From assembly GCF_020687805.1 (NCBI RefSeq), contig NZ_JAJEWQ010000001.1:329191-393190 (forward strand): 64,000 bases of DNA, given 5' to 3'. Origin of the DNA: Planctobacterium marinum. Its GTDB lineage: Bacteria; Pseudomonadota; Gammaproteobacteria; Enterobacterales; Alteromonadaceae. Below the pieces are notes generated by a model that ran no database searches, was not told the DNA's origin, and saw nothing but the letters and a program-made list of their open reading frames with translations. This document shows positions 18,609 to 27,872 of this stretch, one piece after another; the stretch's first letter is position 1; every line of letters begins with the position of its first letter. The translations under genes and the position numbers were made by a program.

Positions 18609-19178
18609 ATGAAAACATCACTTTTACACTTAGTATCAGCGATCGCTATTGGAACTATTTCAACCAGCGCGGGTGCCGTGATCTGTTTGGCAAAAAATGT
18701 GCAGACACCGGCAAAACATTATTACCTGGCCAACAACTGCCAGTATTTTTCAGGTTCAAAGGCACTGCGACTTAATCGCACCGGGGCATTGTTCAATTAC
18801 AACAACCGCGGAGACTACAACGATCAACTACATGGAAGCAGCTTCATTTACTGTCCGATTAGTGCAGACAGTGTTGATGCGGGACACAACGTATCAGCAG
18901 AAATCAAAGTCACCGATCTGAACAAAGAACATGACGTCATTTGTCAGATGGGAAAATCCAGTTATACCAATAAAGGCTTTGCGGCTTACTGGGGCGAAAC
19001 CACTAAAAGCAGCAGTGTTGGAGAGCAAACGCTTAAAACCGTGCCCCGAAACGCTTCCGATGTCATCACAATGCCCAACAGTTTTATTACTTGTTCGTTG
19101 CCACCTCAAGACAGAGAAGATCAAAAAGCCTCGTCGTTAGTGGCGTACACTGTTAATGCCAGGCCTTTTAACCTGTAA
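18609..19178 (+). CDS. Secreted Cys protein, paralogue of the one at 17237
   Basis: 189 residues with a signal peptide ending near SAGA. The mature part begins VICLAKN, contains NNCQYFSGS, FIYCPIS, VICQMGKS, YWGETT and ITCSLPPQ, lining up with the four Cys and the WG motif of the 17237 protein; one extra Cys pair is at the N-terminus. Both proteins have a hydroxyl-rich strand between CP and CQ. It starts 12 bases after the coiled-coil gene. The gene ends only 12 bases from a convergent lipoprotein gene. Function unknown. Confidence 0.7.
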   Translation: MKTSLLHLVSAIAIGTISTSAGAVICLAKNVQTPAKHYYLANNCQYFSGSKALRLNRTGALFNYNNRGDYNDQLHGSSFIYCPISADSVDAGHNVSAEIKVTDLNKEHDVICQMGKSSYTNKGFAAYWGETTKSSSVGEQTLKTVPRNASDVITMPNSFITCSLPPQDREDQKASSLVAYTVNARPFNL

Positions 19179-19190
19179 ACAGATTCGCAA

Positions 19191-20276
19191 TTAATTGCTC
19201 AATGGAATGGTAAGAATCGGTGCGGCTTGCTGTATTGAACCGGATTGCAAGGCGAAGATTTGGGTCAATAAACTAAACGTGGATTTACTTGCAGAATCGC
19301 TATCATCAATATAAAACCAGTTGTCTCGATAAAACACCGCTACTGAAGCCTTTGCAGGTCGTTCAGGCGCACTGTACACATTGAACAATTCTTTGGTTAC
19401 CAACGCCTCATTAAAACGCCGACCTTGTTCATCATTTCTCAATGGAATACGGTTTTCTGCCTGATGTTGTTCAGGCACAGTCACCGATTGCGACAAAAAG
19501 AACATGATACTATCGAAAGACCTGGCCTGAATTGTAATCACATCGGGTGCCTGCCTTTCGATGGCATTGACCAATGGGATTACCTGTAAGTCAGATTGGA
19601 GGTTTAAGGCAGATGTTAATTTGAGAAAGGCAGGGTGCTTATGTGCCGCTGCTTTAAACTGTAAAACGATTTGTCCTGACTCCGGATCTTTAGCGCCTTC
19701 AACGAGATTAGAAAGTTCAAGCTCTCTGAGCGCATAAACGACATCAATAAACGGCTGATGTGATTCAGAGTCCACGGTAAAATCGCGATGATTGGTTTTA
19801 AAGTTGTTTTCCAGATTGTTGATACGTTCAATGCAGGTTCTCAGGATGCGACTTATCGGCCATCCTGAGTTACTGAGTAAAATCAGTGTTTCCGGACTGA
19901 CGGGTGTTAATATTCGCTCAACAAAGTCTTTTCCCCTTAACGGCCGATAAGTCACGGTTGGACGTTCTTCTATTGCCACGCGATTACGCAAAGATTCATT
20001 ATTACCAACACCCGGTATCCAGTTCAGGCCAGGCTCCATAGACGCAGAATAAGCAAATTGAGTGGTGACAGTATCAGCTTCGAGAAAGTACATTCGATCC
20101 CGATAACGCAACCGCACGATGTTTAACAGCATTTGTTCATCTTCAGTGGTTCGAAGCGCGTTATTGTAATCAATACGACTGGTGCGCACGGCGTCTGGAC
20201 CGAGGTGCACACAACCCATAATGAATATCAAAACGATAAAGGTGAAAAACTGAAGTATCAAACGCATAACATGCAA
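19191..20276 (-). CDS. Putative lipoprotein of unknown function
   Basis: 361 residues. The N-terminus MRLILQFFTFIVLIFIMGC ends in a lipobox-like IMGC, so the mature protein would be lipidated on that Cys; the start may be the ATG at 20276 or the one three codons later. The mature part has two charged helical segments (RIDYNNALRTTEDEQMLLNIVRLRYRD, split across about residues 33-60) and a later mixed region. No enzymatic motif is seen. Related proteins with an N-terminal DEQMLLNIVRLRYRD-like stretch are, to my memory, annotated only as hypothetical. Located alone between a convergent gene and a 600-base intergenic gap. Confidence 0.7.
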   Translation of the reverse strand: MHVMRLILQFFTFIVLIFIMGCVHLGPDAVRTSRIDYNNALRTTEDEQMLLNIVRLRYRDRMYFLEADTVTTQFAYSASMEPGLNWIPGVGNNESLRNRVAIEERPTVTYRPLRGKDFVERILTPVSPETLILLSNSGWPISRILRTCIERINNLENNFKTNHRDFTVDSESHQPFIDVVYALRELELSNLVEGAKDPESGQIVLQFKAAAHKHPAFLKLTSALNLQSDLQVIPLVNAIERQAPDVITIQARSFDSIMFFLSQSVTVPEQHQAENRIPLRNDEQGRRFNEALVTKELFNVYSAPERPAKASVAVFYRDNWFYIDDSDSASKSTFSLLTQIFALQSGSIQQAAPILTIPLSN

Positions 20277-20876
20277 CGGCCATAATTTTCTCTATCAGTA
20301 ATGATAGTAAAGCTCGATAAAAAAACATCCAGGCGCTGCAAAACCGCCGCATTAAAAATCTGCTTCCGCAACAAACGATGGTAGCAATCAATAGCTGACA
20401 GGAGCTTTCGCTACGTAAATATCAGGTAACCTAACAGGCAAAATTTAATTTCATGCACGTAGCGAACGATCTGCTAAATCCAAACTAAAAGACTAAGAAA
20501 ACACAGTAGGGCTGAGTAACGTATTGATTTAATTATGTTATTAACAACATGTGGATAAATATTGAATTTAACATAATATACATTATGGGAACTAACAATG
20601 AAATGTGGATAAGAATTTATAACTTTATAGTTGGTTCTGAGCTTTACGCTCACACAACGGTATTAGAGGTTTGTTTTTACAAGTTTTCATTGTGTGACGA
20701 CAACTGCAAAGCTGAACAACTTTTGTGGAATGATTTAAACCTGTCAGTTGACTTTGTTTTTTCATGATATTTGTGGAACTTTCAGCATCTGTCTATTTTG
20801 CGGCTGTGTTGGAGTTGATCACGATAGATTGCTGGGTATTATTTTTTTACGCCATCTTTACAGCTGAGCTGATTAA
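20277..20876. other. AT-rich intergenic region with two perfect DnaA boxes
   Basis: 600 bases without a supported gene (a 72-codon frame at 20549 has no protein-like features). It contains two copies of TGTGGATAA, the perfect DnaA box (TTATCCACA on the other strand), at 20550-20558 and 20604-20612, 54 bases apart in the same orientation within very AT-rich DNA. This marks the left edge of the AT-rich accessory block. Confidence 0.4.
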
Positions 20877-21481
20877 ATGTCGATTAAGGAAGTACAAACA
20901 TCTGGACCTACAACTGCGGCTATCATGTCTAAATTGGGAATGATTACCGTGGATACCCGAAATCTGCCAGCAACTTACATCATGTTTGAACACCTTTTTA
21001 ATAAAGGTTTTTCCAAAATTGACTTTGAACTGGCATTTAATGTTCTGAAAACCCTGAATCAATTGTCAGGCGTCAGTACAGAAATAAAGCGTTTCCTTCT
21101 ATGGCTGTCGAGCTGCTCACAATTAGATATCGTGGCTATTTGCCTTACTCAAACACATGGAAAAGGTTTTATTTCGATACTAATGAAAACCTGGTAACCC
21201 CATTTGGCATCGTTACACCAGGTCAACTAGTGATGTTTCATAGGATAAAATGGTGCATGGAGCACCAACACAAAGAACGTCAAAAGCTTAAAATAACATT
21301 AGATTCTGAGTTTCAAAGAACCAGGCAAAAAGCACTTGCTCAGAAAAAGGAAGAATTACAAAAACTCATTAATGCACAGTCGGAGTCAGAAATTAAACGC
21401 CTTGGCGATGATTCACCACCACTGTCTATGCCAATAATTGTTGGAGCACTCGCCTCTCGTCCAATTGATAAATTTTGCTAA
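20877..21481 (+). pseudogene. Unrecognised gene broken by a single-base frameshift
   Basis: An open frame from ATG 20877 and a second one ending at 21481 overlap by about 100 bases. Reading the first frame to about 21043 (...DFELAFNV) and then the second frame (ENPESIVRRQYRNKAFPS, then MAVELLTIRYRGYLPYS...) gives one continuous, protein-like sequence of about 201 residues; the two frames join if one T is restored in GTTCTG at 21042-21047. The tail of the first frame beyond that point looks like non-coding translation. The C-terminal part is a charged helix rich in Lys/Glu/Gln followed by a Pro-rich end. No family recognised. A sequencing error is the alternative. Confidence 0.5.
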
Positions 21482-21607
21482 TTGGATTTTTAGAATTCAC
21501 CGAACACGCCTTTTTTATTTTAAAACACAAGAAAATTAAGCTATCTGCTTGATAATTATACAACTATGGATTTTAATAACAGTATTCTTATTAGAAGAGC
21601 AAGGGAT

Positions 21608-21904
21608 ATGCGTAACCTATTAATTGTAGTACTTTTGATTCATTGCCTAATGGCAGCCAAGCTTACATTAGCAAGCACAATTAACAGTGAAATCACTACC
21701 CTTCAATCGTATATTAGCCGCTCGGTAGAAAAACGTGAAAGTTCCTGCACAGAGCCTGGGATCATATTGACTAATACCTGCGCAAGCCCTGTCTGTATTA
21801 TTTTTAGTAATCTTGGAGCACCTTATGAAAGAAAGGCTGTGACACCAGTGAGCGCTTTTACCGCCACCAACAATACATTTACTGGTTGTGAGGGACGAGG
21901 TTAA
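21608..21904 (+). CDS. Small secreted Cys-containing protein
   Basis: 98 residues from the ATG at 21608, which has AAGGGAT just upstream; a longer frame to 21566 adds 14 polar residues before the signal peptide. Signal sequence MRNLLIVVLLIHCLMAAKL with cleavage near TLAS. The mature 75 residues carry four Cys (SSCTEPG, TNTCASPVCI, FTGCEG). The next gene starts 5 bases downstream, so it is translationally close to the DFWSG-repeat protein. No family recognised. Confidence 0.6.
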   Translation: MRNLLIVVLLIHCLMAAKLTLASTINSEITTLQSYISRSVEKRESSCTEPGIILTNTCASPVCIIFSNLGAPYERKAVTPVSAFTATNNTFTGCEGRG

Positions 21905-21909
21905 ACGTT

Positions 21910-23211
21910 ATGAAGAACAAATTTTTATCGGGCTTTTTGATATCATTGCTTGCTAACGCGTGGTCAATTAACTCGAAAGAGATGACGAGTACAGTGTCTA
22001 CCAATGATGTAATTCACGCCAATCACACCTGGTCATCAATAGACCAGGCTGAATCAGATGTTAGAGGAAAAGCGAGAACAATCTTACAAGGTATTTGCGA
22101 ACAAATGTACAGCAAACTTGGATATGTGTCTGAAAATTCAGTTAAACTTACTATCTTTGAACAAGGCCATACTTTAGATGAAACCACTTCTGGCAATATT
22201 CGTTACAAGCTGGCTTCCAATGGTGCATCAGGTACCTGTGAATATAACGAAAGAAAAAAGAGTGGAACGAACGCATCTGATGTGGACTTTTCCTGGCTAA
22301 GTGCCCCTATCATACAAAAGACTGGTTACCAGAATAAACGAGTTCAAATAGGGTACCATCAAACTAAAGGTCATCTTGGCCCTACGCGTAGGGAAATGTT
22401 TAAAAATGAATTTCGAGACGAAATAAAGGCTAAACTCACGTTAAAGTGCAACAACTTAAACGGTATCTTAGATCCAAGCTCAATCGATACTGCTGGTTAT
22501 ACCTATAGTTTTGATGAAAGCCTTGTAACTCATACATTTACAATTTCGTCTGCCTCGGCAAATTGTTTTGTCAAAAACGAACCTAATGTAGAAAAAAAAG
22601 ACAAAGAACAAACCGAAGAAGATGACTTCTGGAGCGGCGCACAAAAGGACAAAGTGATTAATAAGTCACCGGCTAACAATAATGATTTTTGGTCTGGTAA
22701 TGGGCAAGAAACGAGCTCAACTTCAAATCAACCAGATGATTTTTGGTCAGGAAATACAAAAGCAGCATCATCGTCGGCAACAAGTAATGAAAATAAGGGT
22801 TTGTGGGCAAGCAACAAGGACATGTCTGGCTCAAACGATGACTTTTGGGCTGGTTCAGGCAGCAGTAATGGAAATGTACCTTTAAAAGAAGACGAGTACA
22901 AAATTGATTCAAAGTATACAAATAATCAACAACATGAAGGCGTTATCGACGTACACGGCAGGCTTCTGTTTCCTTATGGTAATTGGGAGTTTGTTCGAGT
23001 AAACCGTTATACCGCCATTGTGAAACAAACAATCTCCATGACAACAACACAAGTAAGCAACTGCTTTCAAGACGGTATGGCTGAGCATCGTTTCAATCAA
23101 GGCACCATTGACCGAGATGGCAATTGGTTAAGCCCCCCAGTGGTTAAAACGGAAGAAAAGATCACTGTTTTTAGGGATATTTGTTTATTTACTGAAGAGA
23201 AAAACGAATGA
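21910..23211 (+). CDS. Secreted protein with DFWSG repeats
   Basis: 433 residues with a signal-like N-terminus (MKNKFLSGFLISLLANAWS). A folded N-terminal part (about 25-225) with four Cys is followed by a low-complexity linker (about 226-330) rich in Ser/Asn/Asp that repeats DDFWSG: EDDFWSGAQ, NNDFWSGNG, PDDFWSGNT, a degenerate GLWASN and DDFWAGSG, spaced 16-30 residues apart. A C-terminal domain (about 340-433) contains RLLFPYGNWEFVRVNRYTA and ends in a Cys-containing strand. The stop overlaps the next gene as ATGA. Not recognised as a family; the Trp-containing linear repeats look like multivalent binding motifs. Confidence 0.65.
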   Translation: MKNKFLSGFLISLLANAWSINSKEMTSTVSTNDVIHANHTWSSIDQAESDVRGKARTILQGICEQMYSKLGYVSENSVKLTIFEQGHTLDETTSGNIRYKLASNGASGTCEYNERKKSGTNASDVDFSWLSAPIIQKTGYQNKRVQIGYHQTKGHLGPTRREMFKNEFRDEIKAKLTLKCNNLNGILDPSSIDTAGYTYSFDESLVTHTFTISSASANCFVKNEPNVEKKDKEQTEEDDFWSGAQKDKVINKSPANNNDFWSGNGQETSSTSNQPDDFWSGNTKAASSSATSNENKGLWASNKDMSGSNDDFWAGSGSSNGNVPLKEDEYKIDSKYTNNQQHEGVIDVHGRLLFPYGNWEFVRVNRYTAIVKQTISMTTTQVSNCFQDGMAEHRFNQGTIDRDGNWLSPPVVKTEEKITVFRDICLFTEEKNE

Positions 23212-24008
23212 CTAAATCAATAACTATTATCGCTATTGGTGCGATACTATTACTCACTTCTGTACCCTTGGCATTTGCTCAGAGCGCAAACGAAAACAGG
23301 GCAAAAGCCTATATCGAAGCCGCTGAACATGCCTTGCAGCAAAAAGACTATGAACAAGCACTAGAAGCAGTAACAAAGGCACGGGAGTTTATTGGCCGAG
23401 ATAACGCCCTGTGTAGTTCACTCAAAGTCAAAACATTAGTGGCGCTTGGTCGATACCCAGCCGCACAAAAAGAGTTGGATTTGTTTTACACGCTGCCATC
23501 ATCACAAGAACTAATCAGTGAAATGGGACGCCTGCAATTAAAAATTGATAACGGGCCAACTTTTCAATGCAGTGGTAAAGCTAAAGGCGACTTTCCAAAT
23601 GACTTGATGGGTTTCAAGGTAAACGATGACATATACCACACCACGAAAAGAACCGAGCCAATCGCTTTTACTGTAACTTTTTCACCAGAATCTAAAAAAA
23701 TATGGAAAATAAAATCAATCTCTTTCAGTAAGAATGAACCAAAACTTGCCATTTTCTATAATACGCTATTGCGTGAGCCGATTTTATCCGACAACCCCAA
23801 CTGCATCAATGTACAAAACAATTGGTTTTTAATTTCTTGCGATAAGAGAGGCTCGTCAGTTTTGGACCCTACCAACTATGATATTGCCATTTTTCCCACT
23901 AAAGAAACGGGACAATTTGGTAGCAGAAGTTACAAAGTTTTTGATCCAAAGCATGGTTACTTTTTCAATCGTATTTCTGCTAGAGATCTTACATGTAAAC
24001 ATATATAG
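23208..24008 (+). CDS. Secreted TPR-like protein of unknown function
   Basis: 266 residues, signal peptide ending LAFAQ. Residues 30-110 read as two to three TPR-like helical pairs (KAYIEAAEHALQQKDYEQAL, then CSSLKVKTLVALGRYPAAQK). The remainder is a beta-rich domain with Cys in FQCSGK, NCINVQ, ISCDKRG and the final TCKHI. It overlaps the stop of the DFWSG-repeat gene by four bases, so the two proteins are probably co-produced, and both are exported. No function can be assigned. Confidence 0.65.
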   Translation: MTKSITIIAIGAILLLTSVPLAFAQSANENRAKAYIEAAEHALQQKDYEQALEAVTKAREFIGRDNALCSSLKVKTLVALGRYPAAQKELDLFYTLPSSQELISEMGRLQLKIDNGPTFQCSGKAKGDFPNDLMGFKVNDDIYHTTKRTEPIAFTVTFSPESKKIWKIKSISFSKNEPKLAIFYNTLLREPILSDNPNCINVQNNWFLISCDKRGSSVLDPTNYDIAIFPTKETGQFGSRSYKVFDPKHGYFFNRISARDLTCKHI

Positions 24009-24136
24009 CTTGAGAGTGTGACATCATTTCACAAATAACCATTGGCTGTATTGCATTAGAGCTGGCATAGTGCCATTCAGCTTCAAGCTGACACACCAAT
24101 AATAGATGAAGATTTTAAAAAACTTTTTTTTTAAGA

Positions 24137-24715
24137 TCATCTCGGTATCGTCCAACGTTTTAGGCTTTCATCAACATAGCACGCATCCGTTTCTGGTCTG
24201 GCAATACGTTTATATAACACTGAACTACACATGGTTGGGTCGGCGTTACCTACCCCGCCAAGACGGGCGAAAACCACTTCACCAGAGTCACTAACATAAG
24301 CAAGCTGCGAAAGATAATAATCTGAAATTAAAGCAATCGGCTGGGGAAATTCATTACCAGATAGGTTAATAGCCTCTTCGGTTAGATAAAACGCATAAGA
24401 TGAATGACCTTCTTCGCTTATTACCAATACAGTGTATTTACCCTTTTCTGACAGCCCCCATAACCACTGAATACTGCCGTCTTCGCGCTGAACATCAAGT
24501 AAATGCAGCTGATTATATTCATCTAACTGATAAAGCAACAAATCGTTACTTGTGTTATCCACTCCAATGGTGCTGGCACTGCATAATGAGGAAGAATTTT
24601 GGGGAATAGAAAAACACTGAAGTGTTAAATCTGTTGTAAAAGCAAGGGGGTTACTACTTACACATACGCTAACATTGAATACAAAAAACATTACCCCTGG
24701 AAAGAATAACCTCAT
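24137..24715 (-). CDS. Secreted protein of unknown function
   Basis: 192 residues from the ATG at 24715 (AGGG eight bases upstream); the reading from 24742 adds nine polar residues. Signal peptide MRLFFPGVMFFVFNVSVCVS. The mature part has Cys in LQCFS, SLCSAS, TMCSSV, DACYVD and beta-strand-like stretches (YTVLVISEEGHSSYAFYL). It converges on the TPR-like gene. No family recognised. Confidence 0.55.
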   Translation of the reverse strand: MRLFFPGVMFFVFNVSVCVSSNPLAFTTDLTLQCFSIPQNSSSLCSASTIGVDNTSNDLLLYQLDEYNQLHLLDVQREDGSIQWLWGLSEKGKYTVLVISEEGHSSYAFYLTEEAINLSGNEFPQPIALISDYYLSQLAYVSDSGEVVFARLGGVGNADPTMCSSVLYKRIARPETDACYVDESLKRWTIPR

Positions 24716-24828
24716 ATATTTACCCTGCTGTTGCTTAATCACATCAAATTTATTTAGGCAATTTACTTATATTTTTGCCAATAAATATCTAACAAGTAAA
24801 AGCAATTAATTAACCTGCTACACAATCG

Positions 24829-25209
24829 CTAGCTCCCTGTTAACACTAATGTCCAAATAAACCAGCTCAATGCAAAAGTAACGCCTGTTAATAAGGCAAG
24901 AAACCATACTGAAAATTTTTTTTGGTCACGTTTTACTATAGAAAAACAAAGCGTCATTAATGGAAGTAAAATGATAGCCAATAGCAACAATGGCGGTAAG
25001 AATTTACCAACCCCAAAACGAATAGATAATACAAAATAAACACTGACAAAAAAGCTTGTAAGTAAGAAAATAACAAGGCCAGTTCTTAATTCTTGATAGG
25101 TTATCGCAATAACAACTAAGACAACGTACAAGACCAATGATAAATATGACAGGTTGAGAATACCGGGTATATGCAACACAGATTCGGGAAATATTTGCCA
25201 AAGATCCAC
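24829..25209 (-). CDS. Small four-helix membrane protein
   Basis: 126 residues with four strongly hydrophobic segments (about 20-38, 43-62, 70-90, 100-123) and few charged residues between them. No family motif. It lies 57 bases downstream of the 268-residue gene in the same direction and 114 bases upstream of the secreted protein at 24715, so the three may share a transcript. Confidence 0.55.
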   Translation of the reverse strand: MDLWQIFPESVLHIPGILNLSYLSLVLYVVLVVIAITYQELRTGLVIFLLTSFFVSVYFVLSIRFGVGKFLPPLLLLAIILLPLMTLCFSIVKRDQKKFSVWFLALLTGVTFALSWFIWTLVLTGS

Positions 25210-25266
25210 TACTATTCCTTTTTGTAAATGAATTCAAGCAACGCAATTATGCGTTGGACTACAACA

Positions 25267-26073
25267 TTAACATCTGGCAACTTGTGAATTCAAAAATTTT
25301 GCGTTCATAATATTAATACATAGTGACTCAGTTCGTATCGATAAACCAGAAGGACTAAGTGCCATACTCTCAGTAACTTGAAAACGAGTTATGGGAAATT
25401 TCGCTGCCTGATTTCCTTCAAACGCCACATATCCCTCGTCACAAATTCCGTCATTATTAGGACCCGGAATTACGGCTCTAACGGTACGGTGCTCATTTTC
25501 TACGCAAAATTCAATAAAGACATTTTCGTTTGGTAACTCATTGTTAATATGAAAGCTCTTTATCTGCTCTAATGGGTAGACTTCGTTCGATTCATTGATT
25601 GTTATGCTGATTTGTTTTTCTATCTCATTTGGCGGTAGCTGCTCAAAAACCTCATAAGCCGTTTGCCATTTTGCAGCCTCACCTTGCAATTCATACATCT
25701 TTAGTTTGGCAGCCAGCACTTCACGCGATTGCGTTTCCATTGCTTCTATATAGTTAAAATATCGCATTGATAACAATAATTGGCAATTGGGCGACATTAG
25801 TTCCACTCGACTACTGCAATGAGCTTCCAGTACTTTTAACTCAGCAGTATCGTCGCCGTTTAGCATTGACAATGCAATTACCTTCAGAGCCCATATGGGG
25901 TAAATGTTTCTCTGGATATTTGATAGCGTATGTGAAGAGCTTCGAATATGATCAAAAAGATCAATTACCTGCTGATATTCCTGCTGATTGAAGAGCATTG
26001 CAATTTGTTGCCTAAGCTCAGTTAGGGGTATATTTTCTACATCCATCTTGTGTAACCTAATTTCCTTTGCCAA
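25267..26073 (-). CDS. Unrecognised protein with helical repeats
   Basis: 268 residues (start TTG 26073; the ATG nine codons later, at 26046, is equally plausible). No signal peptide. Residues 15-150 are helical and TPR-like (LTELRQQIAMLFNQQEYQQVI, split; KWQTAYEVFEQLPPNEIEKQ). The C-terminal part is beta-rich with Cys in EFCVENEH, GICDEGY, SLCINIM and a terminal RC. The plan of N-terminal helical repeats plus C-terminal Cys-containing beta domain mirrors the exported protein at 23208, suggesting related roles, although this one lacks an export signal. Confidence 0.55.
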   Translation of the reverse strand: MAKEIRLHKMDVENIPLTELRQQIAMLFNQQEYQQVIDLFDHIRSSSHTLSNIQRNIYPIWALKVIALSMLNGDDTAELKVLEAHCSSRVELMSPNCQLLLSMRYFNYIEAMETQSREVLAAKLKMYELQGEAAKWQTAYEVFEQLPPNEIEKQISITINESNEVYPLEQIKSFHINNELPNENVFIEFCVENEHRTVRAVIPGPNNDGICDEGYVAFEGNQAAKFPITRFQVTESMALSPSGLSIRTESLCINIMNAKFLNSQVARC

Positions 26074-26419
26074 TTTACCTTATTACTACCAATAAGCGTG
26101 TATTTTCTATTTCTCTCCATTGCGAACATGGAAAGTACCTAAGAAACTCGGGCCCTACCAGAAGGCACTTTTTAATGACTGATAACGGGATAAAAGCGTG
26201 AATAATCTTTTATCTTCGTTACAATTTAGGGCATTTGGCTTAACTGCCGCGCGTTTTTTGCGTTAAAGTGAACAATCAACATTTCCTTTAAATTTTCAAT
26301 ATCACGCACGACATACCTATCAGCAGTTTCTGGCTGGCTAATAACCCAATCAATGTAATCGCAATGGTTTCAGGCCACCATTTTATATTCTGCTGAGTCA
26401 CGCCTGACATTCAGGTGAG
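26074..26419 (-). pseudogene. Intergenic region with a decayed coding fragment
   Basis: On the minus strand from about 26373 down to a TAA at 26226-26228 runs a protein-like fragment of about 45 residues (YIDWVISQPETADRYVVRD, then ENLKEMLIVHFNAKN), preceded in another frame by KWWPETIAI. It looks like the frameshifted remnant of a gene rather than a live one. The rest of the interval shows nothing I can name. Confidence 0.25.
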
Positions 26420-26623
26420 TTAGAATTTCATCTTCAAGGCTTTTAACAATGTCTTTACCAGTTCATTTGCATTCACCAATGTAATACACAGTGAATTACC
26501 AATCTTCTCCATCTCAGGATTCGCAGGCAAAGAGCTTAGTGCATTATTACCCCATGCGCTAACGCTTGTTAAACTAAGGAGCAAGAGTACTACGTTGATG
26601 GTTTTGTAAGCAACGTTGCTCAT
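26420..26623 (-). CDS. Small secreted peptide
   Basis: 67 residues from the ATG at 26623 (MSNVAYKTINVVLLLLSL...), with a signal peptide cleaved near SAWG. The mature peptide is about 45 residues with one Cys and an amphipathic C-terminal helix (ANELVKTLLKALKMKF). The ribosome-binding site is weak (AAAGAAAA). Small and unsupported by relatives, so it may not be real. Confidence 0.35.
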   Translation of the reverse strand: MSNVAYKTINVVLLLLSLTSVSAWGNNALSSLPANPEMEKIGNSLCITLVNANELVKTLLKALKMKF

Positions 26624-27012
26624 AGTATTATTTTTTCTTTGTGAATTGTTTTTGTTCGCTCGATTAAGCATAAACCGATTTAATCGTGTTGCAACTGATT
26701 GCGTATCACCATAGTTAAACTCACTAACAAGTAAATGAGCAACCTGTTAAATAAAACACCTGAGGTGGGTATTTAAGGATTTAGGCTACAACAATGAAGA
26801 AAACCTCATCTTGCACTACAAGACCAGGTAAAAATCCAACCTCAAATTGCATTTTCATGAAATTAGCCTTTTGGGTATCTTAAACTATTGATTTTTCGCT
26901 GTTGAAAGTCTCGATTTGTAATGCGTTGCTCAAATCTTAACTTTGCCGTTTCATTTGAATTGCTGTTACAAGGCTGTGTTTTGGCCTGTTTCAGCGCTGA
27001 TTTCACCACTCA
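26624..27012. other. AT-rich intergenic region, nothing recognised
   Basis: About 390 bases between the small peptide gene and the acetyltransferase terminator. Only very short frames; no RNA gene, repeat or promoter stands out. Confidence 0.4.
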
Positions 27013-27037
27013 TAAAAAAGCCCGGTTTCCCGGGCTC
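27013..27037 (-). terminator. Terminator of the acetyltransferase gene
   Basis: AAAAAAGCCCGG-TTT-CCCGGGCT on the plus strand reads on the minus strand as AGCCCGGGAAACCGGGCT followed by a T run, 26 bases after the stop of the yjaB-like gene. Confidence 0.8.
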
Positions 27038-27062
27038 TGATTAATTTTGTTTGAGCTGTTGT

Positions 27063-27494
27063 TTACAAAGATAGGTGCAAAATCGGGTACGGTTTTCCCT
27101 GGCCGTCTTTTTCTGAACGTCCGATTACGTTAAAGCCAATGTGTTGATAAAAACCCAATGCTTGTGGATTTTGTTCGTTCACATCAACTTTGCTGGCTTG
27201 TTGGTTTTGAATTGCATTGTGAGTTAACAAAGCTCCGATACCTTGTCCACGTACGTCAGGAGCTATAAATAACATTTCGATATTACCGTCATGTACACCA
27301 CAAAATCCGGTTATTTTTCCGGATTGACTGATGGCGCATGTTAAATCGACAGCATCAAAATAATGCTCAAGGATAAGTGGTTTTAACTCCTGAATATCAG
27401 ATTCTGTCAAAAAATCATGGGTTGCTCTGACGGATGCCTCCCAAATGTCAATTAACGTTAGGTAGTCAGATTTAGTTGCGGCTTGGATTTCCAT
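27063..27494 (-). CDS. yjaB: GNAT-family N-acetyltransferase, YjaB-like
   Basis: 143 residues from the ATG at 27494 (AGGGAA ten bases upstream); the longer frame to 27536 adds 14 residues. The acetyl-CoA loop is IAPDVRGQGIGALL. Several stretches agree closely with E. coli YjaB: SVRATHDFL near the start, VDVNEQNPQALGFYQHIGF and GRSEKDGQGKPYPILHL at the end. Acceptor substrate unknown. It lies at the right border of the AT-rich block with its own terminator, so it probably marks the return to core sequence. Confidence 0.88.
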   Translation of the reverse strand: MEIQAATKSDYLTLIDIWEASVRATHDFLTESDIQELKPLILEHYFDAVDLTCAISQSGKITGFCGVHDGNIEMLFIAPDVRGQGIGALLTHNAIQNQQASKVDVNEQNPQALGFYQHIGFNVIGRSEKDGQGKPYPILHLSL

Positions 27495-27872
27495 TGCTAA
27501 AGATTCCCTGGATTTTGATTTAAATATTAATCTCAATTGCTGATTGTGCCATCGTAACTGTCGGTTAAGAAGTGCCTGTATATCAATTAGATGTTAGAAA
27601 ATGTGTTTTTCGGTGCTTAATTCAGCTTGTTGTTTACAAGATTTGGAGATTTAGGCAAACATCAGCCAATATTCGGCATTCAGGAAATCGCTTTTTATCA
27701 TTAGTATTCTCATAACAGAGCAAACAAGCATATGCGTCGGATAACACCTGCCTAATAAGGTATTTAATAATCAGGCTGATTAAAAACCCAACATGAGCCA
27801 TATTGAATAATATCCCGTAATGCCCTTTAACTTGCCCTGCCCGACAACGAATCAACTCAAACAGGAGTGACT
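27495..27872. other. Divergent intergenic region
   Basis: About 380 bases between the yjaB-like gene and the alcohol dehydrogenase. No ORF with protein-like features and no clear operator; must contain promoters for both directions. Confidence 0.35.

Noticed and set aside
20549-20767. 72-codon frame in the AT-rich gap
   Set aside because: Starts inside a DnaA box and its composition looks like translated AT-rich DNA.
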